DNA of 64,000 nucleotides from Candidatus Methylobacter oryzae (GCF_003994235.2 NZ_RYFG02000106.1:1-64000); one strand, 5' to 3'. Shown: positions 53,660 through 62,796, counted from the first letter of the stretch. Program-made: numbers and translations. Notes: generated from the sequence alone by a model not told the origin.

Positions 53660-54895
53660 ATGAAACTCCTGATTTCTTTTTTATTTTTTATAGGCTTGTT
53701 GGTCAGCGGTTGTGCAAGTGACACGGTTGTAGAATCCACAGACAGCAAGCAGTTGCAAACATCAACCGAAGCAAAATCCGCTTGCTCCGATGCGAATGCA
53801 TTGCCTTCAAACCGATGCGCCGAAACGATAACCGCGACTTTTGACAGCAAGGGGACGTTATGGGTTGCTTGGGTAAACAGAGACCATATTTATCTGCAAT
53901 CATCGAACGATAAAGGCTTAAGTTTTAGCGAGCCGATGCTGGTCAATCCTGTTGCCGAGAAAGTCGAAGCCAAAGGTGAATATCGCCCTAAAATAAAGCT
54001 GGATACAAAAGGCAATATTTACTTAACCTGGACGTTGAAACTGGAAGCCCGTCATAGCGGCCATATCCGCTTTAGCCGCTCAGAAGACGGTGGGCGGCAT
54101 TTTTCCGCTCCGGTTACCGTCAATGACAATTTGGATATTATCAGCCATCGCTTTGACAGTATGGCGGTCGGTAAAAATGGCGAGATTTTTATTGCCTGGC
54201 TGGATGGCCGTAATGTTGAAGAAGCAAAAAAAGCCGGCAAGACATTCGAGGGTTCTTCGCTTTATTACAGTTGGTCCGATGACGGCGGCCGGCACTTTTA
54301 TCCGAATCAAAGAATCGCGGCTCATACCTGCCAGTGCTGCCGGCTGGATACGGCAATCGCACCGGACAATACGCCGGTTATCATGTGGCGGCATCTTTTT
54401 GAAGGCGGCATACGCGATCATGCCTTGGTTAAATTCAACGACTGGAATACTCCCGGCGATACGCACCGCGTAGGCCGGGATAACTGGAAAATCGACGCCT
54501 GTCCGCATCATGGGCCGGGATTGTCGATTTCCGGCTCCGGCATTTACCATGCCGTATGGTTTAGCAATTCTCCTACCCGTCAGGGACTGTTTTATGCTTA
54601 TTCGACGGATTCCGGACGGCATTTTTCCGGTCAATTTAATTTCGGCAAGGATGGAGCCGGCCATCCTCACGTATTGGCCTTAGGTGCCGAGGTTGGAATA
54701 GTCTGGCAGGAATTCGACGGTACCAACAATATTATTAAGCTAATGAAGTCTGCCGACGACGGCAAAAGCTGGTCGAAGCCCGAAGTAATTGCTGAAGACG
54801 CCCAGGCCGCCGATCAGCCTTTTCTGGTTAGCAACGGGCAGAAGCTATATCTCTCTTGGAAAACACAGAAGGACTATCAATTAAAACCTATATAA
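53660..54895 (+). CDS. Asp-box (BNR) repeat lipoprotein with C-x-C-C motif
   Basis: 411 residues with lipobox VSGC. A six-bladed propeller is indicated by at least five Asp boxes (SNDKGLSFS, SEDGGRHFS, SDDGGRHFY, STDSGRHFS, SADDGKSWS). It lacks the F/Y-R-I-P motif and catalytic triad of true sialidases, so it is probably a binding protein. Around residues 222-228 it has HTCQCCR, and around 280-285 DACPHHG: paired Cys/His motifs that could bind metal, on the same face of the propeller by position. It follows the TonB receptor by about 125 bp, so a role as a surface or periplasmic partner of the receptor is likely. Confidence 0.75.
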   Translation: MKLLISFLFFIGLLVSGCASDTVVESTDSKQLQTSTEAKSACSDANALPSNRCAETITATFDSKGTLWVAWVNRDHIYLQSSNDKGLSFSEPMLVNPVAEKVEAKGEYRPKIKLDTKGNIYLTWTLKLEARHSGHIRFSRSEDGGRHFSAPVTVNDNLDIISHRFDSMAVGKNGEIFIAWLDGRNVEEAKKAGKTFEGSSLYYSWSDDGGRHFYPNQRIAAHTCQCCRLDTAIAPDNTPVIMWRHLFEGGIRDHALVKFNDWNTPGDTHRVGRDNWKIDACPHHGPGLSISGSGIYHAVWFSNSPTRQGLFYAYSTDSGRHFSGQFNFGKDGAGHPHVLALGAEVGIVWQEFDGTNNIIKLMKSADDGKSWSKPEVIAEDAQAADQPFLVSNGQKLYLSWKTQKDYQLKPI

Positions 54896-54953
54896 TAAGT
54901 AGGGACGTACCACATGGCTTGTCAGGTTTGTCGAAGTTCGTCCGGACGATTGT

Positions 54954-55066
54954 TAAAGCTGAGTTGAGCAGCTTGTCTGTTCAACGAAACTTATGCCCTT
55001 TGGGTATAAAGTTGAGTTGGGCGGCTTGTCTGCTCAAACCCTACTTATGCCCTTTGGGAATAAAGA
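54954..55066 (+). repeat. Dispersed hairpin repeat, two tandem copies
   Basis: Two copies, with stems TTGAGCAG/CTGTTCAA and TTGGGCGG/CTGCTCAA. Each stem differs from the 12369 copy but keeps pairing through A-T or G-T changes. The repeats lie 58 bp after the Asp-box gene stop. Confidence 0.85.
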
Positions 55067-55152
55067 CTGTATAAGACCAAGTGATAATAAATAATCGCCA
55101 AGGCATCAGGAGTACTTTATGTTTCTCTTTTGACGATATGAGGTTTACTTTT

Positions 55153-55809
55153 ATGGATATGATTTATTTTTTGTTACACCTGCTTAAAGATCCGTTGTCG
55201 ATACTGCAGGATTTTCTGGTGCATTACGAGATGTTCACTTATGTGATCATTGCGACGATAGTCTTTGTCGAGACAGGTTTAATCGTGATGCCGTTGCTGC
55301 CTGGAGATTCTCTGCTTTTTGCAGTGGGGTTGCTGGCGTCGTCGACCGGTAAACTGGATATTCAGGTTATCATTCCGCTGCTTATCGGCGCGGCTTTGAT
55401 GGGCGATAACGTTAATCATTTTGTCGGAAAACACTTTGGCAATTTTGTAAAATCCCGGGAACGAATTCTTTTTTTTAAACGGGAATATATTCTCCAAACC
55501 GAAGATTTTTACGAAAAACACGGCGGTAAGGCCGTTATTATCGCCCGGTTTATCCCGATCATCCGTACGATTGCTCCTTTTGTAGCCGGTGCGGGCAGCA
55601 TGAAATATTTCAAATACATCATTTTTTGCATCATCGGCGCGACATTATGGGTCACGAGCATCACGTTAGCAGGATATTTTCTCGGCTCAAATGAATGGGT
55701 TAAGCACAATTTCGAGAAGGTTGTTTTAGGCATTGTTTTTGTGTCGATCATGCCAATGATTTGGCAGCTTGTAAAAGTCAAACTGTTGAAGCAACCGCAA
55801 TCTGTTTAG
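55153..55809 (+). CDS. DedA-family membrane protein
   Basis: 218 residues from the ATG at 55153, which has GAGG about 9 bases upstream; the frame is open earlier. Typical DedA (SNARE-associated Golgi domain) sequence: ETGLIVMPLLPGDSLLFAVGLLAS, GDNVNHFVGKHFG, FYEKHGGKAVIIARFIPIIRTIAPFVAG. DedA proteins are inner-membrane flippases or transporters of polyprenyl phosphate and phospholipids that need the proton motive force. Its presence between the receptor and tonB may be incidental. Confidence 0.88.
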   Translation: MDMIYFLLHLLKDPLSILQDFLVHYEMFTYVIIATIVFVETGLIVMPLLPGDSLLFAVGLLASSTGKLDIQVIIPLLIGAALMGDNVNHFVGKHFGNFVKSRERILFFKREYILQTEDFYEKHGGKAVIIARFIPIIRTIAPFVAGAGSMKYFKYIIFCIIGATLWVTSITLAGYFLGSNEWVKHNFEKVVLGIVFVSIMPMIWQLVKVKLLKQPQSV

Positions 55810-55814
55810 AGCTT

Positions 55815-55874
55815 TTTATACCTCAAGGGCATAAATAGGGTTTGAGCAGGCAAGCTCTGCTCAACTCAGCTTTA
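55815..55874 (-). repeat. Dispersed hairpin repeat copy
   Basis: One copy in reverse orientation, 6 bp after the dedA stop. The stem is TTGAGCAG/CTGCTCAA, a paired A-T replacement of the G-C in the 12369 copy, with a longer loop. The second hairpin part (TACCTCAAGGGCATAA) is degenerate. Confidence 0.75.
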
Positions 55875-55971
55875 AGGTTCTGTAATTACAATCACGCTAA
55901 CAAAATACGGCATTGCCCGGAATCTGAACATAACAGACGTACCATCGGATATAAAAGGTAATATTTTCTCT

Positions 55972-56784
55972 ATGTTTTTATTTAACAGTCATGAAGGTGG
56001 CTTAACCGGCCGGAATTTAAAACCTTCGAATGACGAGGCGAGCCCGTTAATGCAAGAAAAACAATCACTGTTCGTTACATTAAGCGGCGGCGAAGAACAT
56101 CCGCGTCTTATCGGCGGGCTGATGTTTATGTTAGTGGTGCTATTACATATAGGGGTTGGATTTTGGTTTTTAAAACCAGCTGAGTCTCCCAAACCTCCGG
56201 CCCCTATGGTAATGGAGGTTTCACTGCTTTCTACACCGGCTCAAAAAGCCGAAGTAACGCCTCCAGCGCCACCTAAACCACCGGAGCCTCTTAAACCCGA
56301 ACCGCCGAAGAAACAACCTGCGAAACAGCCGGTCAAGAAAAAAACACCGGTTATTCCTAAGCAGGCGGAGCTACCAAAACCGCAGCCGGTTATTGCTGAA
56401 GAAAAGCCGGCTCCTTCCGATTCGGCTCCTGTCTCTCCAGTTCCTGCTCCGGCACCTCAGCCGCCTGTCAGTCGGCCGGCTCCTGCTGTCATTAGTAATG
56501 AACCGAAAATCAGCACAGGCGTGGTTCCTTTGGAGCGAGTTCCTCCTAAGTATCCGGCGCGAGCGGCTAATCGTCATATTGAAGGCTGGGTTAAAATCGA
56601 ATTTACCATTACCACGAGCGGGACAGTTGAAAATGCCGTTGTTGTTGAGGCGGAACCGGCCGAAGTCTTTGACGAAGCCGCATTGAAAGCCATTAATCAG
56701 TGGATTTTTAAAGAAAAGATAGTGAATGGCGTCGCTGTTGAACAGCGAGCTGTTCAGACGCTGCAATTTAAACTCACACAATGA
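55972..56784 (+). CDS. tonB: TonB energy transducer
   Basis: 270 residues. A membrane helix (about 46-67) is followed by the long Pro/Lys- and Pro/Glu-rich periplasmic linker (about 75-180), and then the C-terminal domain (about 190-270) with RVPPKYPARAANRHIEGWVKIEFTI and INQWIFKE. The start may be at 55972 or at Met27 (56050); neither ribosome site is strong. It spans the periplasm and transmits force from ExbBD to TonB-dependent receptors such as the one at 51077. It leads the tonB-exbB-exbD operon. Confidence 0.93.
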   Translation: MFLFNSHEGGLTGRNLKPSNDEASPLMQEKQSLFVTLSGGEEHPRLIGGLMFMLVVLLHIGVGFWFLKPAESPKPPAPMVMEVSLLSTPAQKAEVTPPAPPKPPEPLKPEPPKKQPAKQPVKKKTPVIPKQAELPKPQPVIAEEKPAPSDSAPVSPVPAPAPQPPVSRPAPAVISNEPKISTGVVPLERVPPKYPARAANRHIEGWVKIEFTITTSGTVENAVVVEAEPAEVFDEAALKAINQWIFKEKIVNGVAVEQRAVQTLQFKLTQ

Positions 56785-56877
56785 TCGGTTTGTATTTTTC
56801 AGGATATATTGTCCGTATCAAGACTAATATAAAACGATCGGTTTGCTTAATTTCATTATTGATCAGAGGAGATAGGA

Positions 56878-57543
56878 ATGCCCTATCATGTTACCCCCAC
56901 TTTTATTATCGACGCTACGTTATACACTTTGTTGGCCTTTTCAGTGGCCACATGGACGATAATTTTTTTCAAAATCTGGCAATTCATAAAAAATAATTAT
57001 TTTAACCAGCGTTTTAACCAGGCATTTTGGGATGCTCCTTCTCTGGAGCAAGCAAAGACGCTACCTACTGATATAGTCAGAGGTCCGCAAGCGCGCATTG
57101 CGTTGCAAGGCTTTACATGGATGGACGAAAGTCAGCAGTCTGCAGGCAAGAGTCTTAAATATCGCGGCGTTCCCGCTGAATTGCTGGAGCATTCGTTGCT
57201 TGTGCAAATGCAGAAAGAGCAGCATGGCATGGAAAGCGGACTGACGTTACTGGCCAGTATCGGCAGTACTGCGCCGTTCGTCGGCCTGTTCGGCACCGTG
57301 CTGGGCATCATGCATGCGATGCATGAGATCACTGCCAGCGGTTCGACCAGCCTGGACGTGGTGGCCGGCCCCATCGGCGATGCTCTGGTTGCTACTGCGA
57401 TCGGTATCGCGGTCGCCGTACCGGCAGTATTGGCGTATAACTTTTTCTTGCGCCGGGCTAAAAAACAACGTGCGGACTTGGAAAATTTCGTTGTCAGCTT
57501 TACGCATATCGCCTCAAGCATAAATGCCAATGGCAAGGAGTAG
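56878..57543 (+). CDS. exbB: ExbB proton-channel subunit
   Basis: 221 residues of the MotA/TolQ/ExbB family. It has an N-terminal helix (about 11-32), a cytoplasmic part and two helices; the family loop reads LTLLASIGSTAPFVGLFGTVLGIM, followed by GDALVATAIGIAVAVPAVLAYNFF. A strong AGAGGAG ribosome site precedes the ATG. It forms the pentameric channel with ExbD. The stop is 2 bp before exbD. Confidence 0.94.
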   Translation: MPYHVTPTFIIDATLYTLLAFSVATWTIIFFKIWQFIKNNYFNQRFNQAFWDAPSLEQAKTLPTDIVRGPQARIALQGFTWMDESQQSAGKSLKYRGVPAELLEHSLLVQMQKEQHGMESGLTLLASIGSTAPFVGLFGTVLGIMHAMHEITASGSTSLDVVAGPIGDALVATAIGIAVAVPAVLAYNFFLRRAKKQRADLENFVVSFTHIASSINANGKE

Positions 57544-57545
57544 GC

Positions 57546-57956
57546 ATGGCTTTTAAACCGCAATCGGAAGACGAAGGAGCGATGAGCGAGATTAACGTCA
57601 CGCCTCTCGTTGACGTGATGCTGGTGTTGGTGATTATTTTATTAGTGACCGCACCGTTAGTAACTCAATCCGTGCATGTAACCCTGCCGAAAACCGCCGA
57701 GACCACGGCGGACATTAAGGAGCAGCCGTTGCAGCTCGGCATTGATGCGCAAGGGGGAATAACATTAAATAAACTTGCAATAACGGATCTTTCCGCGCTG
57801 GAAACCGCATTGAAGGCGGAACTTTCAAGAAATCCGGAAATTGGCTTGCATTTATTTGCCGATCAAGCGGTTGTTTATGCAAAAGTCGCCGAAGTCATGG
57901 CAACTGTGCAGCATTCAGGGATTACTAAAATAGCGTTCGTAACTGAAAAGCAGTAG
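57546..57956 (+). CDS. exbD: ExbD proton-channel subunit
   Basis: 136 residues with one N-terminal membrane helix carrying the proton-path Asp in INVTPLVDVMLVLVIILL and a periplasmic domain (about 50-136). AAGGAG lies just before the ATG, inside the end of exbB. Normal length for the family. Confidence 0.94.
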   Translation: MAFKPQSEDEGAMSEINVTPLVDVMLVLVIILLVTAPLVTQSVHVTLPKTAETTADIKEQPLQLGIDAQGGITLNKLAITDLSALETALKAELSRNPEIGLHLFADQAVVYAKVAEVMATVQHSGITKIAFVTEKQ

Positions 57957-58401
57957 CGCTTCTTTGTATATAAGCTCCGGCAAAAATCTCTTGGCGGTTC
58001 TATTCTTCGTGTTTTGTTAATATTTTACATGCAAGTTTTTCATTGATTAATAGAAGCGTTTAATTCGGTTTTAACGTTGCGTTATCGATCCCATAAACCA
58101 AGAATATAATTTAAAATACTCGTTTTGAAGTTATTTACTAAAACTATGCCTACTCCTATTCTTCTTTTTTTGCCCGCAGGCCTTGTCCGTCTGAGCTTGA
58201 TGAAAGCTGACGTGAGTAAGAGTCATGGTTATATCTATCAATAAAAGCTATACTTTTACTGCTCACTTATATTTTCTGTCGGCGGTACTGGCCAACTTTG
58301 TTGGTTCTTTCTATTTCTAGTATCTGCAATTCGAGGTCTTGCACTGGGTATGATATCCAGTTGATTCCCTGCCGGTTTCTTAATCTAATTGAATATTTGC
58401 T
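57957..58401. other. Intergenic region upstream of kup
   Basis: 445 bp. AT-rich, without an ORF I can support; a 32-codon frame at 58147 lacks a ribosome site. I see no riboswitch-like structure such as the ydaO type that controls potassium transporters in some bacteria. Confidence 0.55.
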
Positions 58402-60285
58402 ATGTCAACAACACAAGGTCACTCCAAACAACAAGTCGCTGTTTTGGCGCTAAGCGCAATAGGCGTTGTTTTTGGCGATATCGGAACCAGCCCTTTGTAT
58501 GCGGTTAAGGAAGTTTTCGGTAGTCATTTGCCGATTGATAAAACTCATGTGCTAGGCGTGTTATCGCTGATCTTTTGGGCATTGACTCTGGTTGTAACAA
58601 CCAAATACGCGATCTTTATTATGCGGGCTAATAATAAAGGCGAAGGCGGGATTATGGCGTTAATGGCTTTAGCATTACAAAGTGCCAAAGATAATCCGCA
58701 AAAAGCGCGCTTTATTATTACGATTGGTTTGCTTGGTGCTGCTTTGTTTTACGGCGACGGCATTATTACCCCGGCAATCTCTGTATTAAGTGCGGTCGAG
58801 GGCTTGCAAGTCATTGCGCCTTCTTTAAGTCATTATGTGTTGCCGATTGCTATTACCGTACTTGCCGGTCTTTTCATTGTGCAGGCTAAAGGGACAGGGG
58901 CGGTCGGAAAAATGTTCTCACCGATTATGTGCCTTTGGTTCGGCATTTTAGCCATTCTCGGCATCAATAATATTATCAGCGCTCCTGCCGTATTGGCCGC
59001 AGTGAATCCTTACTATGCGGTTCATTTATTGCTTGAGTTGGGCTGGCATGGTTTTTTAATTATGGGGGCCGTCGTTTTGGCAATAACCGGCGCCGAGGCG
59101 CTTTATGCCGACATGGGGCATTTCGGTTTAAAACCTATCCGTTACGCTTGGTTTAGTTTTGTTTTTCCTGCGTTATTGCTGAACTATTTCGGGCAAGGTG
59201 CGTTATTGCTTGAACATCCCGAGGCAGTAAAGAATCCTTTTTATCTATTGGCGCCGACATGGGCAATGTACCCGCTATTAGTTTTGGCGACATTAGCTTC
59301 GGTTATTGCATCGCAAGCCGTTATATCCGGCGCCTTCTCGGTTACAAGGCAAGCGATACAGTTGGGTTATTGTCCGCGGATGAATATTTTGCATACATCG
59401 GGCTTGGAAGTAGGGCAAGTGTATATCCCTGCGATCAATTGGTTGTTGATGGTTTCGGTGTTTGTGGTGGTGTTGAGTTTTGAATCTTCTTCGGCGCTGG
59501 CTTCCGCTTACGGTATTGCTGTTACCGGGACTATGATTGTCGATACGCTTCTCGCATTTATTGTTATTAAAGGCATTTGGCAATGGAAAAGGCCGGCTAG
59601 CGTTGTTTTTTTGACAATTTTTCTGACAGTGGATTTTCTGTTTCTCTCTTCCAACAGCCTGAAAATACCGAGCGGAGGCTGGCTGCCTTTAATCATTGGG
59701 GTTGTGTTGTTCCTAATGATGACCACATGGATTCAAGGTCGCGCTTTATTAGCGGAATATATGGATGAGAGGCGCGTGCTATTTGAAGACTTGGAAGAGA
59801 AGATAATCAATCACGAAGCAGTCACCGTTAAGGGTTCGGCTGTCTATCTGGCTAAAACCATACATGGTGTGCCGCAGGTGTTTTTACATAATTTTGAACA
59901 CAATCATGTGTTACACGAACAGATCATGGTGTTAACTGTTGTTACCAAAGACGAGCCCTATGTTGATGTGGCGCATCGGATTAAAATTCGTGCATTCGGT
60001 CACGACAACAAATTTTACCGAGTTAAGCTTTACTATGGTTTTAAGCAAAATCCCGATGTGAGGCAAGCTTTGGAACAATGCGCCCAGGAAGGCTTGAGCG
60101 TCGATTTTAAGCAAACATCGTTTTTTATCGGTAGTGAAAGGGTCTCTTTTCGGAAGAAAAGTCCCATGCCTAAATGGCGCAGACCCTTATTCAGGTTTTT
60201 ATTCCATAATGCTTCAAGCGCGATAGAGTTTTTCAAGATCCCCGTTGAGCATGTCATTGAATTGGGTATTCGTATCGAGCTTTAA
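58402..60285 (+). CDS. kup: Low-affinity potassium transporter Kup
   Basis: 627 residues with about 12 membrane helices in the first 430. Family motifs include GVVFGDIGTSPLYAVKEVFG, TTKYAIFIMRANNKGEGGIMAL and GDGIITPAISVLSAVEGL, and a long soluble C-terminal domain follows (about 450-627). Kup imports K+ with protons. Length is normal. The ribosome site is weak. Confidence 0.95.
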   Translation: MSTTQGHSKQQVAVLALSAIGVVFGDIGTSPLYAVKEVFGSHLPIDKTHVLGVLSLIFWALTLVVTTKYAIFIMRANNKGEGGIMALMALALQSAKDNPQKARFIITIGLLGAALFYGDGIITPAISVLSAVEGLQVIAPSLSHYVLPIAITVLAGLFIVQAKGTGAVGKMFSPIMCLWFGILAILGINNIISAPAVLAAVNPYYAVHLLLELGWHGFLIMGAVVLAITGAEALYADMGHFGLKPIRYAWFSFVFPALLLNYFGQGALLLEHPEAVKNPFYLLAPTWAMYPLLVLATLASVIASQAVISGAFSVTRQAIQLGYCPRMNILHTSGLEVGQVYIPAINWLLMVSVFVVVLSFESSSALASAYGIAVTGTMIVDTLLAFIVIKGIWQWKRPASVVFLTIFLTVDFLFLSSNSLKIPSGGWLPLIIGVVLFLMMTTWIQGRALLAEYMDERRVLFEDLEEKIINHEAVTVKGSAVYLAKTIHGVPQVFLHNFEHNHVLHEQIMVLTVVTKDEPYVDVAHRIKIRAFGHDNKFYRVKLYYGFKQNPDVRQALEQCAQEGLSVDFKQTSFFIGSERVSFRKKSPMPKWRRPLFRFLFHNASSAIEFFKIPVEHVIELGIRIEL

Positions 60286-60389
60286 AAAATATAATTGGCT
60301 TTTGTTTTAAATTCAACTGCTTATTAGAGCCTGCCTGTGAGTTGTGTTTCACAAAAGCCCGATCCAGACCTCTAACACGAAATATTCGT

Positions 60390-60905
60390 TTACAACGCGA
60401 CAGCGTTCAGATTCTCGTCTTCATACAAACGCGTTTTCTTCCAGCCGGCAAATTTGTTGTCATAAAATTCAAGATCGTTATCAATTGAAAATTCATAACA
60501 GCTTCTAAACAGCTTGGCTGTACGGAATGCATGTAATTCATCGTCTGCCGTTACTTTATCTACATTGCCAACCTGAAAGGTTTTATTTTTGGATTTGCCG
60601 TTGCTGACCCAAAAAACGGTATAGCAAAGATAACTTTTATCTTTACGATGGTCATATTTAATGGTCCGGGATACGCCGGTGACGCCGGTGGTGGTTTTGT
60701 TTTTTGGCGGTTTAAGAAATCGTGTTTTGCTGCCTTTTAGAACAGTTAACATTTGATCGCGCCAAGTGATTGCGGCTTTTAAAGACTTGCTTTTGTTACC
60801 CCACAATTTATGTGAGAAGTAACGGCTGCTTTCTTTTCCACGCCTGACTATGCGCACCTGGAAACCGAACACATCGGGTTCGGTGATATGTTTATTTTTT
60901 GCCAT
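60390..60905 (-). CDS. AP2-domain DNA-binding-like protein
   Basis: 171 residues. Two AP2/ERF-like segments are visible: residues 12-55 (FGFQVRIVRRGKESSRYF ending in a helix) and residues 70-135 (TGVTGVSRTIKYDHRKDKSY, then CYTVFWVSNGKSKNKTFQVG and a helix AFRTAKLFRSCYEF). Each has the three-strand-plus-helix pattern. Bacterial and phage AP2 proteins are usually tied to homing endonucleases or phage regulators; here there is no HNH motif. Its basic character and the domain pair suggest nucleic-acid binding. No operon partners. Confidence 0.75.
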   Translation of the reverse strand: MAKNKHITEPDVFGFQVRIVRRGKESSRYFSHKLWGNKSKSLKAAITWRDQMLTVLKGSKTRFLKPPKNKTTTGVTGVSRTIKYDHRKDKSYLCYTVFWVSNGKSKNKTFQVGNVDKVTADDELHAFRTAKLFRSCYEFSIDNDLEFYDNKFAGWKKTRLYEDENLNAVAL

Positions 60906-61180
60906 GATAAAATTCCATAGAACAAATTAATAAGATGAATTTAACAGCCAAGTTAGGGCGACAGGCTTCAAAAAAGCTTGAAGAGAGTTAATCCCTGACA
61001 TCATTGTAAGCTATAGATGACAAATTATGGCTAAAATTAAAATTAAATCAAGCTAAAAATCACAACAATTTCGCAGATTCCTACTAATCTAGTGTACAAT
61101 TTCTACAATCCACTGCTTCAGTGGCTGGTACTAAAGTTAACAATTTTTTTGTTTTTTCATTATTTATTTGGAGATAGTCA

Positions 61181-61786
61181 ATGAGCGTATTAGTCGGTAA
61201 ACAAGCACCTGATTTTACAGTTCCTGCTGTTCTAGGGGATGGGCAAATAGTTGATTCGTTTAGTTTTTCTGAGGCCACTAGAGGCAAATATGCAGTGGTT
61301 TTTTTCTATCCGTTGGACTTTACGTTTGTTTGTCCAAGTGAGTTGATCGCTTTGGATCATCGTATGGATGCGTTCAAAAGCCGCAATGTTGAAGTGATTG
61401 CTGTTTCTATAGACTCTCATTTCACACATAACGCATGGCGCAATACTCCTATCAATAAAGGAGGTATCGGTCCTGTTCGTTATACGATGGCGGCGGATAT
61501 ATCGCACTCAATTTGCAAAGATTACGATGTCGAAGCAGATGCGCCTGCAGTGGCTTATCGCGGTACTTTCCTGATTGATCGCGAAGGCAAAGTCCGCCAC
61601 CAGGTTGTTAACGATTTGCCTTTAGGTCGTGACATGGATGAGTTGTTGCGTATGATCGATGCGTTGCAATTCCACGAAGAGCATGGCGAAGTATGCCCGG
61701 CGGGCTGGCGTCAAGGTCAGGCAGGTATGAATGCAAATCCTGCCGGTGTTGCAGAGTATCTGGATCAACATGCCGAGAAGTTATAA
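61181..61786 (+). CDS. Typical 2-Cys peroxiredoxin (AhpC/Prx1 type)
   Basis: 201 residues. The peroxidatic Cys51 is in PLDFTFVCPSEL and the resolving Cys172 in VCPAGWRQG. The Thr and Arg of the active site are in place, and the C-terminal tail is of the sensitive, YF-less bacterial type. It reduces H2O2 and organic peroxides with thioredoxin or AhpF. GGAG lies before the ATG. A strong terminator follows at 61835. Confidence 0.95.
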   Translation: MSVLVGKQAPDFTVPAVLGDGQIVDSFSFSEATRGKYAVVFFYPLDFTFVCPSELIALDHRMDAFKSRNVEVIAVSIDSHFTHNAWRNTPINKGGIGPVRYTMAADISHSICKDYDVEADAPAVAYRGTFLIDREGKVRHQVVNDLPLGRDMDELLRMIDALQFHEEHGEVCPAGWRQGQAGMNANPAGVAEYLDQHAEKL

Positions 61787-61834
61787 GCTGCGGTTTTTAT
61801 AGTACCGACTTAACTCGTACGCGATATAAACAAG

Positions 61835-61865
61835 GGCTTAGATATTTAATATCTAAGCCTTTTTT
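61835..61865 (+). terminator. Rho-independent terminator after the peroxiredoxin gene
   Basis: A perfect 12-bp stem, GGCTTAGATATT/AATATCTAAGCC, with one central base, followed by six T. It begins 48 bp after the peroxiredoxin stop. Confidence 0.9.
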
Positions 61866-61999
61866 ATTGGCCTGGAAGAATAAAAATAGCCTGTCAGCGC
61901 TAGTAATACAACTGTAGTGCTAGCGGGAGGGGATTTTTTTCAAGAAAGGAGAGTATCGCTACACCTTAATAGTGATAGGGAGTGAATTAAGTCTGATTG

Positions 62000-62785
62000 C
62001 TAGCCAGGCTGATTTTGTGCAACATCTTGCGATTCGTTCAGAAACTTCCGGTAGTTAATTGAAACCTTTAGCCCTGCAAAGCGTCCGGCCATTCTCACCA
62101 GTTCCTGAGTTTTTTTATCAAAGCTGATTTTAACCTCATTTAAGGCGCGATCTTCATAGCCTTCTTCGATATGGTGGGTTTCTAGTAGAAAACGGTAAGT
62201 ATAAATTTCCAGTTCCCCTTCATCCTTAATTTCAAAAGGCTTACCCAACTGTGCAAGAACAGCCTCTTTTTTAGGTAAGTCCTCAGAAATCTTATCCAGC
62301 AACGCCGAGTTAGCTTTAAGCTGCTGTTTTTCTTTATCGATCTCTGCTCCACCTATGGAACGTAATGAAACTTCTAAAAATTTGGGTGGGGCAATTGCCA
62401 AGAAAAGCGAAGAAAAAGACCAGGCAATCAAGCGGTTCTCTTTATTAAAGTTTAAGTCCGAATAGAATTTTACTTCGGGTTTTATCAGCTTATTATTACC
62501 GTCAACTTTACGAAACCAGTATCGCCAACGTCTGCCTTCGTTGGTTGGGTCGTCCTCGCTGGCATAAAGTTTGGATAAAGAAACAAAGTCTTTACTATAA
62601 AGAATAGGGTCTTTAAAGAGCAGGGTAAATTCATCATTTGATACAACAGAAAAGTGACGATCGAATTCACTCATTTGCAGGTAAACTTGATATGCCCGAA
62701 CCCAGTACATGCAGCCGGATAATGAAGCTGTCAACGCAAGTAGAAAAATAGCACGAAGACTCCGTTTGATTATTCCTGTTTTCAT
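62000..62785 (-). CDS. Lipoprotein of unknown function
   Basis: 261 residues. The signal peptide ends in lipobox LSGC (Cys25). The mature protein is mixed alpha/beta: an N-terminal FTLLFKDPILYSKDF segment, a central part with LEVSLRSIGG, and a C-terminal EIYTYRFLLE plus NEVKISFDKK, which looks like a SmpA/OmlA-type or BamE-like beta part but is not diagnostic. It is 11 bp downstream of hslO and cotranscribed with it. Confidence 0.7.
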   Translation of the reverse strand: MKTGIIKRSLRAIFLLALTASLSGCMYWVRAYQVYLQMSEFDRHFSVVSNDEFTLLFKDPILYSKDFVSLSKLYASEDDPTNEGRRWRYWFRKVDGNNKLIKPEVKFYSDLNFNKENRLIAWSFSSLFLAIAPPKFLEVSLRSIGGAEIDKEKQQLKANSALLDKISEDLPKKEAVLAQLGKPFEIKDEGELEIYTYRFLLETHHIEEGYEDRALNEVKISFDKKTQELVRMAGRFAGLKVSINYRKFLNESQDVAQNQPG

Positions 62786-62796
62786 AGGGCCGTCGA

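Noticed and set aside
53660-54895. True exo-sialidase
   Set aside because: Asp boxes alone do not suffice; the F/Y-R-I-P motif and catalytic Arg/Tyr pattern are not visible.
57957-58401. c-di-AMP (ydaO) riboswitch before kup
   Set aside because: No conserved GA-rich core or paired stems recognised.
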